Source of the DNA: Halorubrum tebenquichense DSM 14210
Lineage (GTDB): Archaea; Halobacteriota; Halobacteria; Halobacteriales; Haloferacaceae
Reading direction: 5' to 3'
Length of the DNA stretch: 51,342 bases
Assembly: GCF_000337415.1 (NCBI RefSeq)
Contig: NZ_AOJD01000024.1
Location: 75,360 to 126,701 of the forward strand
Shown here: positions 41,477 to 50,232 of the stretch, piece by piece
Numbering within the stretch: position 1 is the stretch's first letter
How the letters are laid out: every line of letters begins with the position of its first letter
Position numbers and translations under genes: made by a program
The notes under the pieces: model-generated
What the model saw: the letters and a program-made list of their open reading frames with translations, nothing else
Databases searched by the model: none
What the model was told of the DNA's origin: nothing

Positions 41477-42643
41477 ATGACCGACGTACGCGTCGCCGGG
41501 GTCGGGCTGACCCGGTTCGGCGACCACCCGGAGCGCACCGGCCGCGACCTGTTCGGCGAGGCCGCGCTGCGGGCGTTCGAGGACGCAGCCGTCGACAGGG
41601 CCGACGTCGAGGAACTGAACTACGGGAACTTCATGGGCGCGCTCGCCGAGCACCAGGGCCATCAGGCACCCCTGATGGCCGAGGCGGCGGGCGTCCGCTG
41701 TCCGGCGACGCGCTACGAGTCGGCGTGCGCGTCCGCGGGCGTCGCGGTCCGCGAGGCGGTGCGGACGGTGGCGGCGGGCGACGCCGACGTCGTCCTCGCC
41801 GGCGGGATGGAGCGCATGACGAACCTCCCGACCGACGAGGTGACGGAGGGGCTCGCCATCGCGGCCGACGACCTCTTCGAGGTCCGGGCGGGCGTGACGT
41901 TCCCCGGCGCGTACGCGCTGCTGGCGAACGCCTACTTCGACGCCTACGGCGGGAGCCGCGAGGACCTCGCGCACGTCGCCTCGAAGAACCACGCCAACGC
42001 CGTGCCGAACGAGTACGCGCAGTACCGCAAGGAGGTCTCCGTCGACGAGGCGATGGACGCGCCGCCGGTCGCGGAGCCGCTCCACCTCTACGACGCCTGC
42101 CCGATCACCGACGGCGCGAGCGCGCTCGTGCTCGTCTCGGAGGAGTACGCGGCGGACCACGACCTCGACGCGTCGGTCGCGGTGACGGGCACGGGGCAGG
42201 GGACCGACCGGATGGCGCTCGGCGACCGCGAACACCTCGCGCGGACGCCTGCCGCGGACGACGCGGCCGAGGCGGCCTACGCCGACGCCGGGATCGACGC
42301 CGACGCGGTCGACGTCGCGGAGGTCCACGACTGCTTCACGATCGCCGAGGTGCTGGCGCTGGAGTCGCTCGGGCTCTTCGAGGCGGGCGAGGGGATCGCG
42401 GCCGCCCGCGAGGGAGTCACGACCGCCGACGGCGACCTCCCGGTGAACCTCTCCGGCGGGCTGAAGGCGAAGGGGCATCCGGTCGGCGCGACCGGCGGCT
42501 CCCAGATCGCTGAGCTGACCCGGCTCCTCCGGGGGGATCACCCCAACAGCGAGCACGTCCCCGACGCCGAGGTCGGCGTCGCGCACAACGCCGGCGGCAC
42601 GGTGGCCAGCGCGGTCGTCCACGTGCTGGAGGTGGCGGAATGA
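41477..42643 (+). CDS. Thiolase family protein (acetyl-CoA acetyltransferase type)
   Basis: A 388-residue SCP2-type thiolase. Nucleophile Cys is in YESACASAGVAV, with the other active-site pieces EVHDCFTIAEV and GHPVGATGGSQ. Archaeal enzymes of this group condense acetyl-CoA to acetoacetyl-CoA, and associate with a DUF35 OB-fold protein and HMG-CoA synthase for mevalonate, or act in fatty-acid breakdown. The DUF35 gene overlaps its stop codon by 4 nt (ATGA). No HMG-CoA synthase gene is nearby. Confidence 0.93.
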   Translation: MTDVRVAGVGLTRFGDHPERTGRDLFGEAALRAFEDAAVDRADVEELNYGNFMGALAEHQGHQAPLMAEAAGVRCPATRYESACASAGVAVREAVRTVAAGDADVVLAGGMERMTNLPTDEVTEGLAIAADDLFEVRAGVTFPGAYALLANAYFDAYGGSREDLAHVASKNHANAVPNEYAQYRKEVSVDEAMDAPPVAEPLHLYDACPITDGASALVLVSEEYAADHDLDASVAVTGTGQGTDRMALGDREHLARTPAADDAAEAAYADAGIDADAVDVAEVHDCFTIAEVLALESLGLFEAGEGIAAAREGVTTADGDLPVNLSGGLKAKGHPVGATGGSQIAELTRLLRGDHPNSEHVPDAEVGVAHNAGGTVASAVVHVLEVAE

Positions 42644-43083
42644 GCGACGCGGACGCGTCGGAAGACGCCGCCCCGCCCGACCGCGAGTACGGCGAGTGGC
42701 TCGACGCGCTCGCCGACGGCGACGGGTTCGCGCTCGTCTGCCCGGCCGGGCACGGCTCGCTCCCGCCGCGGCGGGTGTGCCCCGAGTGCGGCTCCGCCGA
42801 CCTCTCTCGGGGGGCCCTCGACGAGACGGGGACCGTCGAGACGTACAGCGTCGTCCACGTCCCGTCGCCGGGCTTCGCCGACGACGCGCCGTACGCGACC
42901 GCCGTGGTCGATTTCGGCCCGACGCGGCTGACGGGCGTGTACCGCGAGGGCGGCGACGCGGCCCCGGACCCAGCCGTCGGCGACCGGGTGACGGTCGACG
43001 CGGGCGAGCGCGTCACCGACGGCGAGCGGCTCGTCGTGTTCCGTCCCGCGGACGGGGAGACGGGGAGCGGGATCGAGAGGTAA
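42640..43083 (+). CDS. Zn-ribbon OB-fold protein (DUF35), thiolase partner
   Basis: A 147-residue protein with an N-terminal helix and zinc ribbon (CPAGHGSLPPRRVCPECGSADL) followed by an OB-fold (VETYSVVHVPSPGFADDAPYATAVVDFG in parts). DUF35 proteins hold archaeal thiolases in complex, channelling intermediates. Only three Cys/His-type ligands (Cys, Cys, Cys) stand in the usual place, with His44-like positions possibly completing it. ATGA overlap with the thiolase gene shows translational coupling and supports a complex. Confidence 0.9.
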   Translation: MSDADASEDAAPPDREYGEWLDALADGDGFALVCPAGHGSLPPRRVCPECGSADLSRGALDETGTVETYSVVHVPSPGFADDAPYATAVVDFGPTRLTGVYREGGDAAPDPAVGDRVTVDAGERVTDGERLVVFRPADGETGSGIER

Positions 43084-43144
43084 AGCGCCGGCGGTCGGCG
43101 CACGGACGGGACCACCGGGCCGACGGGGTCGGCGTCGGCAAAAG

Positions 43145-43152
43145 TATTATAG
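43145..43152 (+). promoter_or_regulatory. TATA box of the receiver-PAS-GAF kinase gene
   Basis: GTATTATA lies 25-32 nt upstream of the ATG at 43177, a strong leaderless-type promoter. Confidence 0.6.
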
Positions 43153-43176
43153 TCAGTTCGTCGATATTCGGGACGT

Positions 43177-45882
43177 ATGCCCGACCGCATCCCGGTCCTC
43201 CTCGTCGACGACGACCCGGACCTGCGCGAGGTCACCGCCTCGTTCCTGGAGCGAGAGGCGGACCGGATCGCGGTCGAGACGGCACCCGACGCGGCCGCCG
43301 GACTCGACGCGCTGGCGGACCGCGAGCTCGAGTGCGTCGTCTCCGACTACGACATGCCGGGCCGGAACGGGCTGGAGTTCCTCGACGCCGTGCGCGAGCG
43401 CGACTCCGATCTCCCTTTCATCCTGTTCACCGGGAAGGGGAGCGAGGAGGTCGCGAGCGAGGCCATCTCCGCCGGCGTCACCGACTACATTCAGAAGCGC
43501 GGCGGCACGGAGCGGTACGAGCGCTTGGCGAACCGGATCGTCGAGGCGGTCGAGAAGTGTCGGGCCGAACGGGAGGCCGAACAGGCGATCGAGCAGTTCC
43601 GCGCGGTCGCCAACGGCGCGTCGGACGCGATCCTCACGATCGACACCGACGGGGAGATCCGGTTCGCGAACCCGGCGGTCGAGTCCGTCTTCGGCCACGA
43701 GCCGGCGGCGATCGAGGGCGAGCCCCTGACGACGCTGCTACCGGAGCGACATCGCGAGACGGTCGACCGGCATCTCGACGGCGGCGACGCCGGCGACGGC
43801 GGCGGCGACCGCTCGGAGATCCGGTTCGACGCGCGCCGGCGCGACGGCCGCGAGATACCCGTCTCCATGTCGTACGGCGAGTTCGCGGCCGACGGCGAGC
43901 GGCGGTTCGTCGGCGTGGTCCGCGACGACGCCGGGCGCGACCAGCACCGGGCGTTCATCGAACACGCCGGCTACGTGGTCGCGGTGCTGTCGAGCGACTG
44001 GCGGTTCCGCTACCTGAGCCCGTCCTGCGAGCGCGTGACCGGGCACGCGCCGTCCGACCTGATCGGCGAGCGGTCGCTCGACTACGTCCACCCGGAGGAC
44101 CGGGAGGCGGTCGAGGACGCGTTCGGCGAACTCGATCCGGACGGGTCGCCCCCCACCGCCGAGTACCGGTTCCGGACGGCGGACGGCGACTACCGGTGGC
44201 TCGAGTCCGTCGGCAGCGACCGGATCGACACCGACGACGTCGAGGGGTACGTCGTCACCACGCGCGACGTCTCCGAGCGCAAGGAGCGCGAGCGGACGCT
44301 GTCGAAGCTCCGGGAGTGGACCCGGAAGCTCAACTACACTCGGACGACCGAGGAGGCGGCGGACCTCGCGATCGAGGCGGTCGACGACCTGATCGACGCC
44401 GGGCTGAGCGGGATCCACCTCCGCACCGAGGACGGGAAGCGCCTCGAACCGGCCGCGCTCGGCCAGTCCGTCGCGACGGAGTTCGAGACGCGGCCCTCCT
44501 ACGACCGCGGCGCGCCGCCCGGGACGCGGGCGGCGCTGGTGTGGGACGCGTTCCGCGGCGAGGAGTCGGTCGTCATCGACGAGCTCTCCGCCTACGAGCC
44601 GCTCGACGAGCACTCGCCCGCCGAGAGCCTCGTGTTGCGTCCGATCGGCGACCACGGGGTGTTCGTCGTCTCCGCGCCGGACCCGAACGTCTTCAGCGAC
44701 ACGGACGTCCTCGTGGCCGAGATCCTCTCGGGCCACCTCGAGGCGACCCTCGACCGCATCGAGCGGGAGGGACGGGTGAAGCGGCTCCACAACGCCACCC
44801 GCTCGCTCGTCAGCGCGGACTCGCCGGAAGGGGTCGCCGAGCGGGCGGTCGAGGCCGCGACCGACGTGTTGGGCTTCTCGCTCGTCGCCGTCCGGATCTA
44901 CGACGAGGAGGCCGGCGGGCTGGTTCCCATGGCGGTCTCGCCCGAGGCGGCGGACCTCCTCCCAGAACGGGAAACGTTCACCCCGGACGGGGGGACGATC
45001 ACGTGGAAGGCGTTCGAGGCGGGCGAGATCCGGATCTGCGACGACGTGGCGGAGAGCGGCGGGGTCGACGCCGGCACGCCGCTCCGAAGCCTGCTCGTGG
45101 CTCCGATCGGCGAGTACGGGACCGTCTCGGTCGGCGAGACCGAACCGGGGGTGTTCGGCGGCGGCGACGAGTACCTCGCCGGGATCTTGGCCACCGCCGC
45201 GGAGACGGCGCTTCAGGCCGAGGCGCGCACCCGTCGGCTCGCCGAGCGGACCGCCGAGTTGGAGCGGCAGAACGACCGGTTAGAGGAGTTCGCGGGCGTG
45301 GTGTCGCACGACCTCCGGAACCCGCTGGAAGTCGCCCGGGGACGGACCGAACTCGCCCGCGAGGAGTGCGACAGCGAGCACTTGGCGGCGGCCGGGCGCG
45401 CGCACGACCGGATGACCGCGCTGATCGACGACCTGCTGACGCTCGCCCGGGAGGGCGACCCCGTGACCGACGCCGGACCGGTCGACCTCGGACAGATCGT
45501 CGGCTCCTGCTGGCGGACGGTCGACACGAAGGAGGCGACGCTGCGCGCCGAGGCCGAGCGGATGATCGTCGCGGACGAAGGCCGGCTCAGACAGCTGTTG
45601 GAGAACCTGATGCGGAACGCGGTCGAACACGGCGGCGAGGGAGTGACGGTCACCGTCGGCACGCTGCCGGACGGCTTCTACGTGGCCGACGACGGCCCGG
45701 GGATCGATCCGGACCGGCGCGAGGAGGTGTTCGACGCCGGCCACTCGACCTCGCAGTCGGGGACCGGCTTCGGACTGCGCATCGTCGAACAGGTGGCCGA
45801 CGCGCACGGGTGGTCGGTCCGCGCCGTTGCGAGCGAGGCGGGCGGGGCGCGGTTCGAGATAACCGGCGTCGAGGTGCGGTGA
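43177..45882 (+). CDS. Sensor histidine kinase: receiver, two PAS, two GAF, HisKA, HATPase
   Basis: A 901-residue soluble kinase. The receiver at residues 1-120 is intact: acidic DDD at 11-13, phosphoacceptor D57 in VVSDYDMPG and K87 in FTGKGSEE. PAS domains span about 137-255 and 262-372, GAF-like domains about 380-530 and 545-680 (bacterio-opsin-activator style). Phosphoacceptor H711 is in VVSHDLRNPL, then HATPase with DDGPGID and TGFGLRI. It has no membrane helix. The signal may be redox, gas or light; unknown. Shares overall design with the 29399-32026 kinase, whose receiver is degenerate. No partner response regulator is adjacent. Confidence 0.93.
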   Translation: MPDRIPVLLVDDDPDLREVTASFLEREADRIAVETAPDAAAGLDALADRELECVVSDYDMPGRNGLEFLDAVRERDSDLPFILFTGKGSEEVASEAISAGVTDYIQKRGGTERYERLANRIVEAVEKCRAEREAEQAIEQFRAVANGASDAILTIDTDGEIRFANPAVESVFGHEPAAIEGEPLTTLLPERHRETVDRHLDGGDAGDGGGDRSEIRFDARRRDGREIPVSMSYGEFAADGERRFVGVVRDDAGRDQHRAFIEHAGYVVAVLSSDWRFRYLSPSCERVTGHAPSDLIGERSLDYVHPEDREAVEDAFGELDPDGSPPTAEYRFRTADGDYRWLESVGSDRIDTDDVEGYVVTTRDVSERKERERTLSKLREWTRKLNYTRTTEEAADLAIEAVDDLIDAGLSGIHLRTEDGKRLEPAALGQSVATEFETRPSYDRGAPPGTRAALVWDAFRGEESVVIDELSAYEPLDEHSPAESLVLRPIGDHGVFVVSAPDPNVFSDTDVLVAEILSGHLEATLDRIEREGRVKRLHNATRSLVSADSPEGVAERAVEAATDVLGFSLVAVRIYDEEAGGLVPMAVSPEAADLLPERETFTPDGGTITWKAFEAGEIRICDDVAESGGVDAGTPLRSLLVAPIGEYGTVSVGETEPGVFGGGDEYLAGILATAAETALQAEARTRRLAERTAELERQNDRLEEFAGVVSHDLRNPLEVARGRTELAREECDSEHLAAAGRAHDRMTALIDDLLTLAREGDPVTDAGPVDLGQIVGSCWRTVDTKEATLRAEAERMIVADEGRLRQLLENLMRNAVEHGGEGVTVTVGTLPDGFYVADDGPGIDPDRREEVFDAGHSTSQSGTGFGLRIVEQVADAHGWSVRAVASEAGGARFEITGVEVR

Positions 45883-45909
45883 CCCCGTCGCGACGGTGAG
45901 AGGCCGTTA

Positions 45910-46680
45910 TCAGTCGCGGGTGACCAGTTCGACCTCGTGGCCGTCCTGGTCCTTCGTGAACGCGTAGTTGTGGTCGCAAGATTCGGGGTCGCGGTAGTCG
46001 GGTGCTTCGCGGGTCAAGAGCGTCTCCCACGCGTCGTCGAGGTCGTCGACGCGCACCGCGACGTGGCCCCAGCCGTCGCCCATCGTGTACTCGCGGCCGT
46101 CGTAGTTGTACGTGAGTTCGAGCTTCATCGCCTCCTCGGGGGCGTCCTCGGGCGCGACGAAGTAGTTCGAGAAGGTGTCCGCCTCCCAGCGGCCGGCCGG
46201 CTGCTCCGTGTACTCGAACTTGCGGGTCCAGTAGCCGAGCGCCTCGTCGGCGTCCTCGACGCGGACCATCGTGTGGTCGATGCTCCACTTCGCGCCGTGG
46301 TCGCGCTTGACGATCTCGATCTCGTGGCCGTCGGGGTCCTTCACGAACGCGTAGCGGTTCCCGCAGGACTCGGGGTCGCGGTAGTCGTCGACGCCCTCCG
46401 CCAGCAGCTGGTCGTACGACTCCTGGAGCGCGTCCTCCGGGACGCGGACCGCGATGTGGCCCCACGCGTCGCCGATCTCGTAGCTCCGACCGTCGTGGTT
46501 GTACGTGAGCTCCAAGAGCGCGCCGTCCTCGTGGACGTCCTCGGGACCGAGGAAGACGTTGGTGAACGTGTCGGCCTCCCAGCGGCCCTTCTCCTCGTAG
46601 TTCAGGTGAGTCTGATACCAGTCGAGGCTCTCCTCTAAGTCCTCGACGCGGATCATCACGTGGTCGAAGGTTCCGTCCAT
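45910..46680 (-). CDS. Two-domain VOC (glyoxalase/bleomycin-resistance fold) protein
   Basis: A 256-residue protein built of two similar halves. Domain 1 (residues 1-125, FDHVMIRVEDLEESLDWYQ... WGHIAVRV ... DPDGHEIEIVKR) and domain 2 (132-256, IDHTMVRVEDADEALGYW... WGHVAVRV ... DQDGHEVELVTR) share the motifs GRWEADTF, DPESC and YAF, showing an internal duplication. Each keeps the VOC metal-type residues (His and Glu). It resembles glyoxalase I, so methylglyoxal detoxification is plausible; other VOC reactions are possible. ATG at 46680. Confidence 0.9.
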   Translation of the reverse strand: MDGTFDHVMIRVEDLEESLDWYQTHLNYEEKGRWEADTFTNVFLGPEDVHEDGALLELTYNHDGRSYEIGDAWGHIAVRVPEDALQESYDQLLAEGVDDYRDPESCGNRYAFVKDPDGHEIEIVKRDHGAKWSIDHTMVRVEDADEALGYWTRKFEYTEQPAGRWEADTFSNYFVAPEDAPEEAMKLELTYNYDGREYTMGDGWGHVAVRVDDLDDAWETLLTREAPDYRDPESCDHNYAFTKDQDGHEVELVTRD

Positions 46681-46778
46681 ACGCGACGGATCGGCCGCTC
46701 GGGTCAAAAGCGTACTGAAGCCCGAACCCGACGCGGGCCGAGCGGCGGCCCGGTCGAACAAATCACGAGTTCAGTCTG

Positions 46779-46787
46779 GTTTTATTA
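46779..46787 (+). promoter_or_regulatory. TATA box upstream of the UbiA-like gene
   Basis: GGTTTTATTAAC spans 46778-46789. A transcript would begin near 46808, leaving a leader of about 55 nt before the ATG at 46863. Confidence 0.55.
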
Positions 46788-46862
46788 ACACCACACGGCG
46801 TGGATAGATGCCTCCCGACGCCCCATTCCTCGTGTTCGTCGCCGCCGGCGACGGACGCGTTC

Positions 46863-47822
46863 ATGGCAAACGAACCGACCAGACCGTCGACGCCAGACGG
46901 TACGACAGAGCAGCACCGTTCGATATCGACCACTCGCCGCGCGCTCCGCGGGGTCGCCGCCTTCGCGGCGGGCGCGCCGTTCACGGCGCTCGTCGCCGCG
47001 GTCGAGGTCGCCGTCGCGACCGCGGCGCTCGGCGTCCCGCGGTCGACCGCGCCGGTCGCGGTGGGACTCGTCGCGTTCGCGGTGTACGCCGCGGACCACG
47101 TCGCCGACGCCGAGGGCGACGCCGCTTCGACGCCCTCGCGGGCGCGGGTCGCGCTCCGCTACGGCGACCAGCTGATGACGGCCGCCGCCGTGAGCTACGG
47201 GGTCGCGCTCGCGCTCGCGGTCCGCGCCGGGCCCGCGGCGCTCGCGCTCGTCTGCGTTCCGGGCGCGGTGTGGATCGGCTACGCCTCCGACTGGCTACCG
47301 GCCCTCGGCGACGTGGCCGCGCCGCTCGCGGAGGTGTCCGTCCCGCGGCTGAAGGACGTGTTCCTCCTCAACTCCGCGGCGGTCGCGCTCGCGTGGGCGG
47401 TCGCCGTCGTCGCCGCCCCGCTCGCGTTCGGCGGCGTGGCGGTCGAGGCCGTCGGACTCCGGACCGTCGCGCTGCTGTTCGCGTACGTCGCGGTCCGCTC
47501 GTTCGTCGACGTCGAGGTCCCGAACGTCAGGGACGTCGCCGCCGACGCCGCGCGCGACGTGGCGACGTTCCCCGTCGTCTACGGGGTCGGGCGAACCCGG
47601 CGCGTCCTGCTCGGCGTCGACGCGCTCGCCGCGGGACTGCTGGCGGCCCTCGCCGCGACCGGCACCGCGTCGCGGCCCGCCCTCGTCGCGCTCGCCGCGG
47701 GGCTCGCGGTCTCGGTGGCTGTCACCGCGCTGGCCGACCGGCTGGACGGGGCGACGCTCGGCGTCGCGCCGGACTGTAGCTACCTCGTCGCGGGCATCGT
47801 CCTCCTCGCACTCGGCCCGTGA
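46863..47822 (+). CDS. UbiA-like prenyltransferase family membrane protein
   Basis: A 319-residue protein with about eight transmembrane helices after a polar N-terminus of about 35 residues. An Asp-rich segment (YAADHVADAEGD near residue 80) and a second one (FVDVEVPNVRDVAADAARDVATFPVVYG near 220) match the two UbiA metal-diphosphate sites loosely; the second, with D-x-x-x-D and the following TFPVVYG, is the better match. Substrates in haloarchaea include carotenoid, menaquinone and phospholipid precursors, and this one is undecided. ATG 46863 is chosen because the segment upstream from GTG 46800 is unlike a protein start. Confidence 0.78.
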   Translation: MANEPTRPSTPDGTTEQHRSISTTRRALRGVAAFAAGAPFTALVAAVEVAVATAALGVPRSTAPVAVGLVAFAVYAADHVADAEGDAASTPSRARVALRYGDQLMTAAAVSYGVALALAVRAGPAALALVCVPGAVWIGYASDWLPALGDVAAPLAEVSVPRLKDVFLLNSAAVALAWAVAVVAAPLAFGGVAVEAVGLRTVALLFAYVAVRSFVDVEVPNVRDVAADAARDVATFPVVYGVGRTRRVLLGVDALAAGLLAALAATGTASRPALVALAAGLAVSVAVTALADRLDGATLGVAPDCSYLVAGIVLLALGP

Positions 47823-47887
47823 GCGTCGCGTCCCCGGTCCTCCGGGCGCGTCATCCGATTTTTCGGCCGGATAATTCGACCAGACGA

Positions 47888-47897
47888 GTTATAAATA
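47888..47897 (+). promoter_or_regulatory. TATA box of the 7TM histidine kinase
   Basis: GTTATAAATA ends 20 nt before the ATG at 47918, consistent with a leaderless transcript. Confidence 0.65.
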
Positions 47898-47917
47898 CAA
47901 TACGCGTTGGAGACGAC

Positions 47918-49630
47918 ATGGCAGCGCTGAGTCCGCTCTCGATCGCGCTCCTCGTCGCCGTGACCCTCGGGCTGGCGGCGGCGATCCTCGCGTGGCGCGA
48001 GCGGCCGGAACCGGGCGCGACGTGGCTCGCCGTCCTCCTCGCGGGACAGGTCTGGTGGGCGACGTTCCTCGTCTTCGAACTCGAGGCGGCGACGCTCCCC
48101 GCGAAGGCGCTGTGGTACGACGTCCAGTGGGTCGGCGTCGTCGCGATCCCCGTCGGGTGGCTCTTCTTCGCGCTCGCGTACACCGGATACGACCGGTACG
48201 TGACGCCGTTTTCCGTCGCGCTCGTGTCCGTCATCCCCGTCGCCACCGTCGCGGTCGCCGCCGCCGGCGACCCCGGGAACCTCCTCGCCGTCGACCGAGT
48301 CGTGCGCGAGACCGCCGTCGGGACGTTCCTCGACATCGCTCCCGGACCGCTGTACTACGTCACCGCGGGCTACACCTACCTTCTCGGCGCGATCGGGTCG
48401 GTCCCGCTGCTACAGCTGATCCGCGACGACGCGCGCCCGTTTCGGGGACAGAGCGCGGCGCTGCTGATCGGCACCGCCGTACCGTGGGCCGGGAGCATCG
48501 CGTATCTCGCCGGCGCGATTCCGATCCCGGGGCTCGACCCCACGCCGATCGTGTTCGCGGTCTCGGGGGTGACGTACCTCTTCGCGCTGTCGCGGTTCCG
48601 GCTGCTGACGCTCGCGCCGGCCCCGCGCCGCCGCGCGCGACAGCTCGTCTTCGAGCAGCTCCACGACCCCGTGTTCGTCGTCGGGGCCGAGGACCTGCTG
48701 GTCGATCTGAACGAGAGCGCCTCCGAGACGTTCGGCATCGACCGCCGGGCGGCGATCGGCGAGCGGGCCGGGGCGATCGTCCCTCGGTACGACGCGGTGC
48801 GCGAACTCGACGGCGAGCGGGGGTCGCCGCGGCCGATGTCGATCGTCGGGCGCGACGGGCAGCGGCCGTACGAGGTGACGATCAGGGACGTGGTCGACGA
48901 CCACGACCGCACCACCGCGAAGGTGATCGCCTTCCACGACGTCGGGGCGTACCTCGGCCAGCAGCAGCGGCTCAACGTGCTCAACCGGGTGTTCCGCCAC
49001 GACGTGCGGACGGAGACCAACCTCATCTTGGGGTACGCCGAGCGGCTGCGGGCGGACGCGACCGACGAGCGCGCCCTCGCGATCATCGAGGAGAGCGCGG
49101 GACGAATGCTCGAACTCAGCGAGCGCACCCGGACCGCCGGGGAGCTGTTCGACCCGACCGAGGAGGCGAAGTCGGGGCCGCTCCCGGACGTCGTCGACGA
49201 GGTCGTCGCGGACGCTCGGGACCTCGGTCCCGACGCGCGGATCGAGACCGGGCGGGTTCCGGACGTCACGGTCTCGTCGGTGTTGCGGGTCGTCTTGGAA
49301 AACCTCTGTTCGAACGCGGTCCGGCACAACGACACCGAGACGCCGTGGGTGCGGATCGACGCCGCGGTCGCCGACGGGTGGGTGGAGGTCACCGTCGCCG
49401 ACGACGGTCCCGGCATCGACCCCGCCGAGTACGACGTGTTGGACCGCGGCACGGAGACGCCGCTCCGCCACGGGAGCGGGATCGGGCTGTGGATCGTCAA
49501 GTGGGGCGTCGACCACCTCGGCGGCCGGATCTCGTTCGCCGAGCGCGAGCCGCGAGGAACGACGGTGACGGTGTCGGTCCCGATCGACGAGTCGGGAACG
49601 GCGGGAACCTCGTCGAACGAGGGTCGATAG
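47918..49630 (+). CDS. Sensor histidine kinase with N-terminal 7TM domain
   Basis: A 570-residue membrane kinase. Seven helices fill residues about 5-225 and match the histidine-kinase 7TM sensor type (VWWATFLVFELEA, WYDVQWVGVVAIPVGWLFFALAYTG in parts). A PAS-like domain follows (QLHDPVFVVGAEDLLVDLNESASETFG, about 240-350), then the H-box with H361 in VFRHDVRTETNLILGYAE and a HATPase domain (ENLCSNAVRHND, VADDGPGIDP, SGIGLWIV). The H-box variant HDVRTE is a haloarchaeal style. No response regulator gene adjacent. ATG at 47918 fits the TATA spacing; an upstream frame to 47819 is unlikely. Confidence 0.92.
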   Translation: MAALSPLSIALLVAVTLGLAAAILAWRERPEPGATWLAVLLAGQVWWATFLVFELEAATLPAKALWYDVQWVGVVAIPVGWLFFALAYTGYDRYVTPFSVALVSVIPVATVAVAAAGDPGNLLAVDRVVRETAVGTFLDIAPGPLYYVTAGYTYLLGAIGSVPLLQLIRDDARPFRGQSAALLIGTAVPWAGSIAYLAGAIPIPGLDPTPIVFAVSGVTYLFALSRFRLLTLAPAPRRRARQLVFEQLHDPVFVVGAEDLLVDLNESASETFGIDRRAAIGERAGAIVPRYDAVRELDGERGSPRPMSIVGRDGQRPYEVTIRDVVDDHDRTTAKVIAFHDVGAYLGQQQRLNVLNRVFRHDVRTETNLILGYAERLRADATDERALAIIEESAGRMLELSERTRTAGELFDPTEEAKSGPLPDVVDEVVADARDLGPDARIETGRVPDVTVSSVLRVVLENLCSNAVRHNDTETPWVRIDAAVADGWVEVTVADDGPGIDPAEYDVLDRGTETPLRHGSGIGLWIVKWGVDHLGGRISFAEREPRGTTVTVSVPIDESGTAGTSSNEGR

Positions 49631-49660
49631 TCACTTGCCGCCGGAGGGCGACCCCGCCGT

Positions 49661-50101
49661 ATGGACGCCACGGCCACAACGTATCTCCCGTACGCGCTGC
49701 TCGCGATGGCCGCGTACGCGCTCGTCTCTCCGCTGATGCGCGTCGCCACCACCGGACCGAACGCGATCCCGAGCGACGTCGCCGTCGTCGTGTCGAACAC
49801 GCTGCTGATCGTCATGGCTATCGGCGTGATCGCCTACACCGGGCAGGGGTTCGCGACGCACCTCGCCTCGCCGAAGCTACCGCACGTGCTCGCCGCGGGC
49901 TTCTTCCTCGGCGTCGGGATCCTCGCTTTATACCGGTCGCTGTCGCTCGGCCCGGTGAGCGTCGTGACGCCCATCTTCGCGATGTTCCTCGTCTTCTCGT
50001 CGGTGATCGGCTTCCTCTTTTTGGGGGAGTCGTTCACCCTCCGGAAGGGGCTCGGGATCGTCTTCGCCGCCGCCTCCGTCTACCTGGTCTCCGGCGCGTA
50101 G
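49661..50101 (+). CDS. Half-size EamA/DMT superfamily membrane protein
   Basis: A 146-residue protein with five hydrophobic segments and a single EamA unit (PYALLAMAAYALVSPLMRVATTG..., then VSVVTPIFAMFLVFSSVIGFLFLGESFTLRKGLGIVFAAASVYLV in parts). Normal transporters carry two such units, so this one likely works as a dimer, like EmrE-type half proteins. The LGES-FTLRKGLGI segment is the family end motif. Substrate unknown. It is in the same direction as the kinase gene 30 nt upstream. Confidence 0.87.
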   Translation: MDATATTYLPYALLAMAAYALVSPLMRVATTGPNAIPSDVAVVVSNTLLIVMAIGVIAYTGQGFATHLASPKLPHVLAAGFFLGVGILALYRSLSLGPVSVVTPIFAMFLVFSSVIGFLFLGESFTLRKGLGIVFAAASVYLVSGA

Positions 50102-50232
50102 CGACGCCGAGACCGGACCGTCGGCCCCCCGGACCTCGCCGCCCCGAGCGCCCCGTCGCCGTCGCCGATCCGGAACCGCCTGCCGCGTGACGAAACCCCT
50201 TTACTCGCCAGCGGAAAAGGAGCGCACCCGCC

